Of a stretch of 44,226 bases of DNA, positions 16,448 through 23,735 are shown piece after piece. The notes under the pieces were generated by a model. That model was not told the origin of the DNA and did no database searches. It saw only the letters and a program-made list of their open reading frames with translations. The position numbers and the translations under genes were made by a program. How positions within the stretch are numbered: position 1 is the first letter of the stretch; the number at the start of each line of letters is the position of its first letter. This DNA is from a virus. The stretch covers positions 1 through 44,226 of the IMG/VR virus record IMGVR_UViG_3300032820_000023; one strand, given 5' to 3'.

Positions 16448-16696
16448 ATGCAAAAATTAAATCAACAAAAAGACGACGCCCCACGGATTGGAATCCCGTT
16501 TCTATCATCCCGGCGGGCGGTATGCCACAACTCGCTGGAGTACACCGACGACACCGGAAAAATCACCAGTAGCAAACCGCCACTGGAGGTAGTAGGCGCG
16601 GAATACCACCGACAAGTCACTTGGTGCGGATTCCTTTGCGGCCTTGGATTAGGGGCGGCAATTGCATCCCTTATCATCGGAGGATTTTGGTTATGA
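16448..16696 (+). CDS. Small early protein with C-terminal membrane segment
   Basis: 82 residues. Residues 1-58 are polar; residues ~60-81 (GFLCGLGLGAAIASLIIGGF) form one transmembrane segment at the extreme C-terminus, so the protein is probably tail-anchored with its soluble part in the cytoplasm. It is the first gene of the plus-strand block, 36 bp after a likely promoter. Its stop overlaps the next ATG (ATGA). No family is recognised. Confidence 0.55.
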   Translation: MQKLNQQKDDAPRIGIPFLSSRRAVCHNSLEYTDDTGKITSSKPPLEVVGAEYHRQVTWCGFLCGLGLGAAIASLIIGGFWL

Positions 16697-16923
16697 CCAA
16701 ACGACAACTTGACGCGAATTTTGTTGTCCAACTATGCAAAGGGCGATTCGTTACACTGCCCCGTTACTTGGAAAACGAAAAAGGAAACTGCCGCAAACAA
16801 TATGCAACCGACATTGCCAAATGGTGGGCAGTGCACTTTTTTTCTGATTGGACACCACGGCGCGAAAAATTATTTGTTGCAGTGGTTGCTTCACAATTGC
16901 AGGCCGATTGCTTGCTTGATTAA
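16693..16923 (+). CDS. Small early protein, function unknown
   Basis: 76 residues from the ATG that overlaps the previous stop; an upstream GTG in the same frame (16621) is less likely since it lies deep inside the previous gene. The sequence is basic (KRQLDANFVVQLCKGRFVTL, then YLENEKGNCRKQYATDIAKW) with a Trp-rich centre. There is no membrane segment or known motif. Probably a small cytoplasmic early protein. Confidence 0.5.
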   Translation: MTKRQLDANFVVQLCKGRFVTLPRYLENEKGNCRKQYATDIAKWWAVHFFSDWTPRREKLFVAVVASQLQADCLLD

Positions 16924-16937
16924 TACCCCAAAACAAA

Positions 16938-17258
16938 ATGCTAAAAATAAACACCACAACAAACAAATATTCACGGGCCGCAAATGCAATAAAGTTTTTC
17001 AACCACAAACACCGGCACGACATGCTAACAAATACCAGAATCGAAAACACCGGAGGAATGCTTATTTACGCGGCGGAAATACTCTGTCAAACGCACCCAA
17101 AAATCGACCGGGCAACCGCCACGGAAACGGCCAAAAGTATTTTGACAAACGACACCACCTGCGAATGCGGGGCGTGTAAACTTTCCGCCGATTACTGGGA
17201 CGCCGTGGCAACCGAACACAACACAAAAAAGTACATAGCCACCGGGGGAACCAATTAG
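16938..17258 (+). CDS. Early protein, function unknown
   Basis: 106 residues; an internal ATG at 17022 would give 78. The C-terminal half has a Cys-x-Cys-x2-Cys cluster (TCECGACKLS) that could bind a metal. The N-terminal part is basic. It follows the previous gene by 14 bp, without a clear ribosome site. An imperfect inverted repeat lies downstream (17268-17306 region) before the DUF932 gene. No family is recognised. Confidence 0.5.
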   Translation: MLKINTTTNKYSRAANAIKFFNHKHRHDMLTNTRIENTGGMLIYAAEILCQTHPKIDRATATETAKSILTNDTTCECGACKLSADYWDAVATEHNTKKYIATGGTN

Positions 17259-17356
17259 TCCCGCCCTGTTTTCCTGCTACGGTGGGAAAATAGGCCGGGG
17301 CAAATCGTATTTGCTCTATTTTAAAACCAAATAAAAAACATATCATGAGAGGTTTA

Positions 17357-18094
17357 ATGCTACACAAGGGCGCGGAATTAGTTTCGCGCGAAAATCTAAA
17401 TCAATTGCCTATCCCGGCTCCTACCACGACGCACCACCCAATTGGGCACGGTGATTTTGTTTCGATGGTGGAAAAAGGGATACAAATTGAAAACATGGAA
17501 ATTGCGGATTCAAGTTTTGGAGTCACGCCGGACGGGGCACGGTTTTTTGGATTGCTTCAAATGGCCGGGCCGAATGCTGAATTCGCAAACGTAATTGGTT
17601 TGCGTAATTCCCACGACAAAAAATTCCCGGCCGGGCTTTGTATCGGTTCGAGTGTTTTTGTCTGTGACAACTTGGCATTCAGTGGCCAAATAAATGTCAC
17701 GCGCCGTCACACCCCGAAAATCATCCGCCACTTGCCAATGATGGTTCTAGAGGCCACAGCCAAAATGGGTTTGGCATTTTCCAATAACGAAAAACGGATC
17801 AATTCCTATAAGGGGATAGATTTGACCAAAGAGGCCGCCCACGATTTGCTTGTGGAGTGTTGCGAAAATGACTCCGTTGTTTGGAGCGACGCCCGCAAGG
17901 TTTTGAAGGAATACCGCGAACCGCGCCACGAATGTTTCAAGCCGGAAAATCTTTTTTCCTTTTGGAATGCCGTGACGGAAGTTTCAAAAGGGCAACCGTT
18001 GGAAACACTGTGCCGCCGGACACAATCCCTCCACGCTACGCTTGACAACCGGGCCGGAGTGAAATTCGAAACAATCGACATCGAAACACTGTAG
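17357..18094 (+). CDS. DUF932 phage/plasmid-like protein
   Basis: 245 residues from the ATG at 17357, which has GAGAGG 4 bases upstream; the frame also has an ATG at 17345 without a ribosome site. The central part GLRNSHDKKFPAGLCIGSSV, then FVCDNLAFSG is the hallmark of the DUF932 family of phage and plasmid proteins (conserved RNSHDK and CDNL). The C-terminal half is helical. Family function is not known; members sit among early or accessory genes of phages and plasmids. It is preceded by 86-98 bp of intergenic sequence with hairpins, so it may be separately regulated. Confidence 0.75.
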   Translation: MLHKGAELVSRENLNQLPIPAPTTTHHPIGHGDFVSMVEKGIQIENMEIADSSFGVTPDGARFFGLLQMAGPNAEFANVIGLRNSHDKKFPAGLCIGSSVFVCDNLAFSGQINVTRRHTPKIIRHLPMMVLEATAKMGLAFSNNEKRINSYKGIDLTKEAAHDLLVECCENDSVVWSDARKVLKEYREPRHECFKPENLFSFWNAVTEVSKGQPLETLCRRTQSLHATLDNRAGVKFETIDIETL

Positions 18095-18120
18095 ACCAAA
18101 AACAAAAACCAAGGCCAAGG

Positions 18121-18142
18121 CCGGGGCGTTAATTCGCTCCGG
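18121..18142 (+). terminator. Hairpin after the DUF932 gene
   Basis: CCGGGGCG (18121-18128) pairs with CGCTCCGG (18135-18142), with one G-U pair, around a TTAATT loop. The following bases (TCTTGCCGGTTTTAAC) make only a poor U tract. Probably a weak terminator or attenuator that reduces expression of the genes that follow. Confidence 0.35.
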
Positions 18143-18180
18143 TCTTGCCGGTTTTAACTACAACAAACGCCAAGGAAAAA

Positions 18181-18879
18181 ATGAAAATTAAACCAAATTA
18201 TTTTGTCCACCTAACTCCAAAATCCCGCAACACAAAAACCGGCCCGATTCCGGTCTCCACAACCGGGGCGGAAACTTGCCCACGCACCTGCCCACTACGC
18301 GGCGGCGGTTGCTATGCTAACGGCGGCCCGCTTGCCCTCCATTGGGCAAAAGTATCCGCCGGGGAGCGGAAAATGCCGTGGGCGGCCTTTTGTGACGCCG
18401 TGGCGGCCTTTCCTGCCGGAACACTGTGGCGGCACAACCAAGCCGGAGACTTGCCGGGGCAGTGGGACTACATCGACGCCAACGCTCTTTTTGATTTACT
18501 GGCCGCCAACCGTGGCCGCCGGGGATTCACTTACACCCACAAACCGCCGACACCGCGCAACGCCGAAAAAATAAAGGCGGCAAACGCGGCCGGGTTTGTT
18601 GTCAATTTATCGGCCAACAATCCAGCCCACGCGGACAAATTGGCCGCCCTTAAAGTCGGCCCGGTGGTTTGCGTTTTACCGGACGCCACCACCACCCAAA
18701 CGCCCGGCGGTTTGCCAATTGAAATTTGCCCGGCCCAGACTGACACCACCGGCCAAGTCAATTGCCTGACTTGCCAAAAATGCCAAAACAAAAACCGCCG
18801 CGAAATAATTGGATTTGTGGCGCACGGTTCACAAAAAACGGCGGCCCAATTAGTGGCGCGGAAAGGGGCGAAACAGTGA
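18181..18879 (+). CDS. Cys-cluster phage protein (DUF7227-like)
   Basis: 232 residues from the ATG at 18181 (AAGGAA 6 bases upstream); the frame is open 12 codons further to 18145. The N-terminal part, NTKTGPIPVSTTGAETCPRT followed by a Cys-Pro, Gly-Gly-Gly and GCYANGGPLALHW, is a strongly conserved phage pattern. The C-terminal part has a second Cys cluster (ICPAQTD, then NCLTCQKC). Two Cys groups of this kind suggest a metal or Fe-S site. I believe the family is called DUF7227; its relation to Gp37/Gp68-type or radical SAM-like proteins is only a suspicion. Its stop overlaps the GTG start of the next gene. Confidence 0.7.
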   Translation: MKIKPNYFVHLTPKSRNTKTGPIPVSTTGAETCPRTCPLRGGGCYANGGPLALHWAKVSAGERKMPWAAFCDAVAAFPAGTLWRHNQAGDLPGQWDYIDANALFDLLAANRGRRGFTYTHKPPTPRNAEKIKAANAAGFVVNLSANNPAHADKLAALKVGPVVCVLPDATTTQTPGGLPIEICPAQTDTTGQVNCLTCQKCQNKNRREIIGFVAHGSQKTAAQLVARKGAKQ

Positions 18880-18986
18880 GAGACTACGATTCAATTTTTG
18901 ACTGGTTTGTCATTGTCACAATCGCATTTTTTTTGTGGCTGACAATTGATTTTTGCGGCCTTTGGAATTGGCTCTGCAATTGGTGA
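18876..18986 (+). CDS. 36-residue single-span membrane protein
   Basis: Starts with the GTG that overlaps the previous stop (GTGA, 18876-18879) and ends at 18986. After an acidic N-terminus (MRDYDSIFDW) comes one hydrophobic segment (FVIVTIAFFLWLTIDFC) and a Trp-rich end (GLWNWLCNW). It is a tiny inner-membrane peptide, translationally coupled to the Cys-cluster protein, and 4 bp before the next gene. Early membrane peptides of phages often act on host membranes or in superinfection exclusion; this is inference. The frame is also open upstream inside the previous gene, but that part does not look like a real start. Confidence 0.5.
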   Translation: MRDYDSIFDWFVIVTIAFFLWLTIDFCGLWNWLCNW

Positions 18987-18990
18987 AACA

Positions 18991-19533
18991 ATGAAACGAA
19001 AAAACAAAATAAAACGGACAAATTGCCGGTGTGAAAAATGCCGCCACGGTTGCACGGTTTTAACCGGCTACCTGTTGCCGGATGATTTGCCCCGGTATTT
19101 AGAGGCCGCGCCACCGGCCGCCGGGGATAGTCTTTTCCGGTGGGCGGAAAAAAACTTACTTGCAAGCCAAGGGGCGGAAGTTTGCCGCCACGGGCCGGAT
19201 GGGTTTGAAACTTTTCGCGTCCCGTCATTAGTCCCAGCCACCCGCGAAAATGGGCACTGTGTCCACTACCACGACGGCCTTTGTGCCGTGCACACCGGAA
19301 GCCCCACGGGGTGCGCCATGTTCAACGCCTGCGCCATTGGTGCAAAGGCCGCCAAACAGGATGCCCTTGCCAATGCGCTACAAAGCGGCCTAGCGGCCTT
19401 TTGGGGCGCGGACGCTACCACCCCAGCCGGAACCCTCTACAAAGAGATTTGGCGGCATTTGTGGGACACCGGCCACCGCCGGGAAAACGTAACGGAATTG
19501 GCGGCGGAATACCGGGCCGGGGTGGTGGAGTAA
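18991..19533 (+). CDS. Zinc/iron-chelating CxxC-type protein (YkgJ/FliB-like)
   Basis: 180 residues from the ATG at 18991, 4 bp after the previous stop; the frame is open upstream to 18946 but that part overlaps the small membrane gene. The N-terminal Cys group (NCRCEKCRHGCTVLTGYLLP) is followed by DDLPRYL, and a second group lies at residues ~88-115 (HCVHYHDGLCAVHTG, then SPTGCAMFNAC). This is the spacing of the putative zinc- or iron-chelating family (CxxCxxCC, PF03692-like), part of which is linked to protein N-methylation. No evidence tells which metal or partner is used. It is followed by a 36-bp gap. Confidence 0.65.
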   Translation: MKRKNKIKRTNCRCEKCRHGCTVLTGYLLPDDLPRYLEAAPPAAGDSLFRWAEKNLLASQGAEVCRHGPDGFETFRVPSLVPATRENGHCVHYHDGLCAVHTGSPTGCAMFNACAIGAKAAKQDALANALQSGLAAFWGADATTPAGTLYKEIWRHLWDTGHRRENVTELAAEYRAGVVE

Positions 19534-19569
19534 TCCCCGGCAATTTTTCAACAATTAACACCCAGAAAA

Positions 19570-19746
19570 ATGATAATATTGACAACCACGAAAAAGTACA
19601 CCGCCGCGCTAAATGCCGGGGCGCGGACAACCAAAAAACAAGCCCGCATAATTGCGCGCATGACGCGCGCGGTGGAGCGCGGACAACTTGACCCGAACAA
19701 CGCCACCGCCTTGCGGGAATTCGCCCGGCAACAACTGGAAAAATGA
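19570..19746 (+). CDS. 58-residue basic protein
   Basis: Starts MIILTTTKKYTAALNAGART and is strongly basic in its middle (TKKQARIIARMTRAVERGQL). Its stop overlaps the ATG of the next gene as ATGA. Predicted helical with no membrane segment. Basic small proteins of this size in early blocks may bind nucleic acid; the family is not recognised. The compact overlap with the next frame is the main support that it is real. Confidence 0.5.
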   Translation: MIILTTTKKYTAALNAGARTTKKQARIIARMTRAVERGQLDPNNATALREFARQQLEK

Positions 19747-19928
19747 CGCTACTAAACAAAAAACAAATCAAGATATTCGCCCTTTCAATTGCGCCAGAAT
19801 TACGCGCGCACAAATTCACCCGATGCGGGGCGGATTTCATCGCCCAAATCGAGCTAGATGTGCGCGCGCAAATAAAGGCGCGCATCAAGCAGCAACCAAG
19901 CAGGGGAAAAACTTTGCGCGCAATCTAA
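19743..19928 (+). CDS. 61-residue small early protein
   Basis: Begins at the ATG overlapping the previous stop. Helical and basic (KKQIKIFALSIAPELRAHKF, then QIELDVRAQIKARIKQQ). No membrane segment, no known motif. The coding sequence is unusually rich in GCGC words, as are its neighbours. Function unknown. Confidence 0.5.
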   Translation: MTLLNKKQIKIFALSIAPELRAHKFTRCGADFIAQIELDVRAQIKARIKQQPSRGKTLRAI

Positions 19929-19958
19929 AGCGCGCGCGGAAACCAAAAACAAAACATA

Positions 19959-20096
19959 ATGAAACTAGAGATAATCGGTGGGTCTAAAAAACTACGCGAC
20001 TCACTACGCAAAAAACTAGCGGAAGAACTCGACCCAAAAGGCGCGTTCACTAAACCAAACAAAAAGAAGCAAACCAAGAACAACATCAGAAAATGA
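19959..20096 (+). CDS. 45-residue basic peptide
   Basis: ATG at 19959, stop at 20094-20096. It begins MKLEIIGGSKKLRDSLRKKL and ends in a Lys/Asn-rich tail. Its stop overlaps the ATG of the next gene (ATGA at 20093). The overlap chain and the position in a run of small genes support it as real. It may bind DNA or RNA, but this is based only on charge. Confidence 0.45.
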   Translation: MKLEIIGGSKKLRDSLRKKLAEELDPKGAFTKPNKKKQTKNNIRK

Positions 20097-20425
20097 AAAA
20101 ACAAACAAACATAACCACGGAAACAGTGTGCCCCGACCTAGTACAGGAACGGAAAACACTGGCAGAACGATCACTGGAAAATGATGTCTACAAAAAATTC
20201 AGAATTGGATACATCAATCTGGTGACCGAACTCGACCTCGCGCCACAACACGCCTTTTGGTGGGTGCTGTGTCCAGAGGTAAAACTGGCGGCCGAACAAA
20301 TAGGGCTGGGGGAAATTAAAACAATCCTTCGCATCATGGTTGGCCGGGCACTTAACGCAGCCAAAGAAACCGCAAACAAAAACGAAAAATGCAAAACGAA
20401 AAAACAAAACTTCACAAGAAACTAG
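20093..20425 (+). CDS. 110-residue early protein, function unknown
   Basis: Starts MKKQTNITTETVCPDLVQER. Residues ~40-80 hold a Trp-Trp centre (LAPQHAFWWVLCPEVKLAAE) and the C-terminus is very basic (KETANKNEKCKTKKQNFTRN). There is no membrane span or recognised domain. The last 37 bp overlap the next gene in another frame. Confidence 0.5.
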   Translation: MKKQTNITTETVCPDLVQERKTLAERSLENDVYKKFRIGYINLVTELDLAPQHAFWWVLCPEVKLAAEQIGLGEIKTILRIMVGRALNAAKETANKNEKCKTKKQNFTRN

Positions 20426-20670
20426 ACGCATACCACGTTAAAACGGAAACGAAGAAACTCACCAAATACATTGACAACATTCTCAACACCGTGAAATTCC
20501 ACTACGATGTTCCAGTGTCGATGTTCAAGGAACTCCGAGAACGAAAATGGGCCGTCGAGGCAGCAGCGAGGCAGATGAAAGAGCCGTGTGTCACAAATAA
20601 CGATTACACCGAAAACACCACTGATGCCGCCGTGTACGCAAAGCTGCAAAGACGAAAGAACCGGCGGTAA
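20389..20670 (+). CDS. 93-residue basic protein, last gene of the early block
   Basis: Starts MQNEKTKLHKKLDAYHVKTE and is helical and basic in its first 70 residues (KKLTKYIDNILNTVKFHY, then SMFKELRERKWAVEAAAR), with a polar C-terminus. It overlaps the preceding gene by 37 bp and is followed 31 bp later by a strong terminator, so it ends the polycistronic early unit. No family recognised. Confidence 0.5.
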   Translation: MQNEKTKLHKKLDAYHVKTETKKLTKYIDNILNTVKFHYDVPVSMFKELRERKWAVEAAARQMKEPCVTNNDYTENTTDAAVYAKLQRRKNRR

Positions 20671-20701
20671 ACGTAGAAGTACCAATGGCAACACTATACA
20701 G

Positions 20702-20724
20702 CCCGGCTTCGGCCGGGTTTTTTT
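20702..20724 (+). terminator. Rho-independent terminator of the early block
   Basis: Perfect 6-bp stem CCCGGC/GCCGGG with a TTCG tetraloop (20708-20711), directly followed by seven T (20718-20724). It is the most typical intrinsic terminator in the window and closes the plus-strand block that begins at 16448. Confidence 0.9.
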
Positions 20725-20831
20725 GTGCCCCAAAACCGTGTCAAACTTTTTTTTAAAATTTTTATTTCCTAACAACTAGAAACATTTTCCAGTCGATAAC
20801 CACCGGAATCCAAATTTCAAAATTTCCGATA

Positions 20832-20840
20832 TGTTATAAT
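20832..20840 (+). promoter_or_regulatory. Extended -10 promoter for the gene at 20909
   Basis: TGTTATAAT is an extended -10 element (TGn plus perfect TATAAT, 20835-20840). No TTGACA-like -35 is present at the right distance, which extended -10 promoters tolerate. It lies after the terminator at 20702-20724 and 69 bp before the next ATG. The rest of the 20671-20908 gap holds nothing else I can name. Confidence 0.6.
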
Positions 20841-20908
20841 GGTCGTTCGCTTGTCCAGTTTGGGCAAGTTGTTCATTGGTAAACAACCTCGAAAGGAGGT
20901 GATAATAA

Positions 20909-21259
20909 ATGGCAGACAAAGTATTCTACGAATGGGATACCGAAACGATTGATGAAAATGGAGACATCCACGACCACAATTTTTTCGAGTCTCCTCTGTT
21001 TGATAGGTTTGTATGGACTGACGGCGAAGGCAATCAGGTCGTGGCAGACCTTGAAGACAATGAGGTACTGGTGTTGATCTTCAACACTGGAAACGCGCAC
21101 GAAGGAATTACTGACCGCGCTTGGGCGTATGTCGATCTGGACACTGGCAAGTTGCCAGAAAAGTTCGACAACCGCCGGAAGGTTCCAAAGCGGTTCCACG
21201 CAGAGTTGGCACGATGGGTGGAACTAAAAACCCTTCCACTAAACGGTCACCGTTCCTAA
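20909..21259 (+). CDS. Conserved acidic phage protein in its own transcription unit
   Basis: 116 residues, acidic. The pattern YEWDTET, DENGDIHDHNFFE, LVLIFNTGNAHEGITDRAWA, YVDLDTGKLPEKF and KVPKRFHAELARW matches a small protein that I recall as widespread in cyanophages and other marine phages, but without known function. It has the strongest ribosome site in the window (AAAGGAGGTG, 9 bases before ATG), its own promoter at 20832-20840, and terminators on both sides. Base use is less GC-rich than in the early block. It is expected to be highly expressed. DNA mimicry or host takeover are possible given the charge, but not shown. Confidence 0.75.
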   Translation: MADKVFYEWDTETIDENGDIHDHNFFESPLFDRFVWTDGEGNQVVADLEDNEVLVLIFNTGNAHEGITDRAWAYVDLDTGKLPEKFDNRRKVPKRFHAELARWVELKTLPLNGHRS

Positions 21260-21305
21260 ACAACTACGGCCGTGACGAATAACCACGGCCCAAGTTAACA
21301 AAGCA

Positions 21306-21341
21306 CCCTCGGCGGGTCAACAGCCCGCGCGGGGGATTTTT
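21306..21341 (+). terminator. Terminator after the 116-residue gene
   Basis: CCCTCGGCGGG (21306-21316) pairs with CCCGCGCGGGGG (21324-21335) around a TCAACAG loop, with one bulged base and one G-U pair. It is followed by ATTTTTG. A clear intrinsic terminator for the single-gene unit. Confidence 0.8.
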
Positions 21342-21346
21342 GTGCC

Positions 21347-21380
21347 CAGTGACCCAACAGTGACCCAACAGTGACACCAA
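21347..21380 (+). repeat. Iteron set 1: tandem CAGTGACCCAA units
   Basis: Two perfect 11-bp copies (21347-21357, 21358-21368) are followed by a degenerate one with an inserted base (21369-21380). They share the GTGACCCAA core with the inverted repeat at 21495-21600. Non-coding, between convergent genes. The stretch 21381-21494 shows nothing recognisable. Confidence 0.75.
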
Positions 21381-21494
21381 ATTCTCCCCGACGTCCATTG
21401 TTACCTAGCTCGCCGGGGAAGGCAGTTTCTAGCGTTTTTGCTAGAGTATCCTGCCAAAATCCACACCCGCCGGGGAAACGCCACAGGCTTGCCC

Positions 21495-21600
21495 CAGTGA
21501 CCCAAGTGACCCAAGTGACCCAAGCTGTAACCTTAAGGCAAAAAAAGATAAATAGAGATAGAGGTCGGGGCTTGGGTCACTTGCGTCACTTGCGTCACTG
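21495..21600. repeat. Iteron sets 2 and 3 forming a long inverted repeat; candidate replication origin
   Basis: Three tandem GTGACCCAA units (21497-21523) are mirrored by TTGGGTCAC and two TTGCGTCAC units (21572-21598). With the flanking bases this gives 31-bp arms (21495-21525 and 21570-21600) with two mismatches. The 44-bp centre is AT-rich and purine-rich (AAGATAAATAGAGATAGAGG). The stop codon of the helicase gene lies in the last unit. Iterons next to an AT-rich stretch beside primase and helicase genes are typical of initiator-dependent origins. A bidirectional terminator or regulatory site is the alternative. Confidence 0.55.
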
Positions 21601-22884
21601 ATAAATCACCCAAAGGGCACGGCCGTCTGACTTCCGGCGGGAGATTCTGTCCGGCCGGGCCTTTCGAAGCCTCCGCAAATACGTTTGGAGCGCGTTATTA
21701 AAATGCAGCAGTTTGTCGATTTGCCGCCCAAAAATGGTGTCACCGCGCAGGCGAGCCTCCAATTCTGACAGTGTGCCCTCGAAATCGCCGCCGACTAGCA
21801 CTGTGGCCTCCATCAGTTCCAGCAGGCGTTTCTCTGGCGACATATCTTCCACGATCTTGACCAATTCGGGGTGGTGGAACGCGGCTATCCCAAATCTGGA
21901 GTCCTTCATTTCCTCTGGAATTTCCCAATTTTGCAGGAAATAAACAAAACCCGGCAATTCTTCTACGATTCCAGCCCAAAAACCCGCGCGCTCCCCCGGA
22001 CTATTGCACGGCATTGGCATAGTCGCCTGCTGGACTTTAAACAGCATAATCTTATCCCGCAGCGAGGCATCCAGTGGCGGTAACATCATTAAATTTTCAT
22101 CTTCATCATTTAAGCTAATTGTCAAACGCCAGCACGGCATTAGGTGAAGCGCATTCACATATTTCCCGTGACAAGTCTGGATGGAGTTCACGGCAATGTC
22201 CTTGATTTTTGAGCCAAAAACGCGCCGACTGGCGAGGTCTTGGAATGGCACTTCGTCAGCGATCATCAGGTGTTCGGCCTCGAACAGGTCGGCGTTGAAG
22301 TCTGTGCGGCCGATGATCCACCTATAAGGGCGCGCGACTCGGCCGCCCAGAATCGCGGTGATGATGTCTTGCACAAAGTTTTTTCCGGCATTTCGTGGCC
22401 CGGCCAGAACAATTGCCTGCCCCGGCATGGGAGCGGATTCGCGCACGGATTTTTCAGCCATTTTAAGCCAGCCAAAAAAATAGGCGCGCTGGTCGATGTC
22501 GTCCAGACAAAGCATTTGTTCCAGTACCTGACTAATCATGGGGTGTTCTCCCTGTTTTGCAGGGATGCGGTGCGGGGGTCGGGTAACAAGCGCGCGATGG
22601 CCGTTGCACGTTGTGATTCCGGCGTCATATCCGGCCAGTGGCCCGGAATAATCCACGTCGCGAACGGTCTGGATGTCCAGCATCACGTCGTCGGCGGGGG
22701 CAATGTTTTCGTCTGGAGCCGCGCGCGTGGCAAAACCCCATCTCCGCAGATGTTTCCTAAACATATCGGATGAGATGTGGATGTACTGGTCGCGACTGTT
22801 TTTCATTAGGAAAGCGCGCGCGAAAGTGGAATACCATGTCGGGGTTGGGGTGCGTTGGGTTCTGGCTTGTTCTTCTGGGGTCAT
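21595..22884 (-). CDS. SF3-like replicative helicase
   Basis: 429 residues. Walker A at residues 162-170 (GPRNAGKNF), Walker B at 206-211 (LMIADE), and a motif C strand ending in Asn at 252-259 (WRLTISLN) give the A-B-C order of superfamily 3/D5-type helicases of viruses and plasmids. After it comes DASLRDKIMLFKV, the usual sensor part. The N-terminal 150 residues could be a regulatory or primase-linked region; the C-terminus is basic with a winged-helix-like end. The primase-like gene lies directly upstream (ATGA overlap at 22881-22884). Together they equal a primase-helicase fusion split into two genes. Confidence 0.8.
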   Translation of the reverse strand: MTPEEQARTQRTPTPTWYSTFARAFLMKNSRDQYIHISSDMFRKHLRRWGFATRAAPDENIAPADDVMLDIQTVRDVDYSGPLAGYDAGITTCNGHRALVTRPPHRIPAKQGEHPMISQVLEQMLCLDDIDQRAYFFGWLKMAEKSVRESAPMPGQAIVLAGPRNAGKNFVQDIITAILGGRVARPYRWIIGRTDFNADLFEAEHLMIADEVPFQDLASRRVFGSKIKDIAVNSIQTCHGKYVNALHLMPCWRLTISLNDEDENLMMLPPLDASLRDKIMLFKVQQATMPMPCNSPGERAGFWAGIVEELPGFVYFLQNWEIPEEMKDSRFGIAAFHHPELVKIVEDMSPEKRLLELMEATVLVGGDFEGTLSELEARLRGDTIFGRQIDKLLHFNNALQTYLRRLRKARPDRISRRKSDGRALWVIYQ

Positions 22885-23735
22885 AGTAGTTTATCGGTGA
22901 GGTAGATGGTTTTTTGGGTTGCGCCGTTGTCGCGCGTACCGTCTGGCATTCGGACGAACTGGGATTTTGTCCAAGTGGCTGGGTCGGCTCCGATTGTGGT
23001 GGCGCGCGTGAAGAAGTTTTTCAGCGTTTCCTCTGGCCAACCATCGACCTTGAACCATCCGTGCAGGGACTTGTTCCCTGACATGACGGCGCAGATAAGT
23101 GGCGTAATTCCGCTGTTCAAATGCCACAACAGGCTGGCGTGGTCGTCGTGGCTGCCTTCGTCGAACTCGACAACCAGATAAGCGCGCGGGCCGGTGTTTT
23201 CCATTGTGTGCATCGATTTTTTACCGGCTTGTGTTGTTCCGTATTTGTCCGACATTGGGGACGGCACAATAAGCTGCATTTTGTCCAGTTTCCCGCGCCA
23301 TTCTTCCTTGTGCCGGGTGGCAAATGTCCGACTACTAGCACCACAGCATAGCAGAGGATTGCCGGGGAATAAATAATCAATTATCTTCTCCGAGTTGTAG
23401 TCGTCCACTGGCATTGGGGAGAGTTCGAACAGGGAGGCCACTGATGTGGGGCGGGCTGTGATTTCCGCGATGACGGACGGGGCGGCCTTGGGCCAGCGCG
23501 GACGTGGAGGTGTGCCGGTTTGCAGTTGGCCTTGCCGCGAGATGATGGCATTTTCCACCTCGTTAGGCTGAAGGGCGCGCGTACAGTGTTCCTCGCAGAA
23601 GGCAACGATGTCGGCATCTGGCTTTTCCGCGTCGAGCATACGGCACACGACGTGGTAAATCCAGCGGTGAACTCCGTCCCCGGCTGTTGGGCACGTTTTA
23701 ATTGCGTTTGTAAAATCCGAAGGTGAGTTGGGCAT
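22881..23735 (-). CDS. AEP-like DNA primase
   Basis: 284 residues. The second half matches archaeo-eukaryotic primase motifs: strand with E190-x-D192 (YLVVEFDEGSHDDH), a second motif S223-x-H225 followed by Trp (GNKSLHGWFKVDG), and a conserved Arg in VRMPDGTR (residue 262). The first half holds a helical domain that might be PriCT-like (HRWIYHVVCRMLDAEKPDAD). It lies next to the SF3 helicase. Expected role: making primers at the phage origin. The motif match is by eye; a conserved catalytic third acidic residue (D231) is plausible. Confidence 0.7.
   Translation of the reverse strand: MPNSPSDFTNAIKTCPTAGDGVHRWIYHVVCRMLDAEKPDADIVAFCEEHCTRALQPNEVENAIISRQGQLQTGTPPRPRWPKAAPSVIAEITARPTSVASLFELSPMPVDDYNSEKIIDYLFPGNPLLCCGASSRTFATRHKEEWRGKLDKMQLIVPSPMSDKYGTTQAGKKSMHTMENTGPRAYLVVEFDEGSHDDHASLLWHLNSGITPLICAVMSGNKSLHGWFKVDGWPEETLKNFFTRATTIGADPATWTKSQFVRMPDGTRDNGATQKTIYLTDKLL

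Noticed and set aside
18762-18875. Upstream extension of the small membrane peptide to 74 residues
   Set aside because: The extension lies wholly inside the Cys-cluster gene in another frame; the GTG overlapping its stop is the normal coupled start.
21371-21601. Plus-strand ORF of 76 residues
   Set aside because: It is made of the iteron repeats read through (VTQVTQVTQ), lacks a ribosome site and lies after a terminator.
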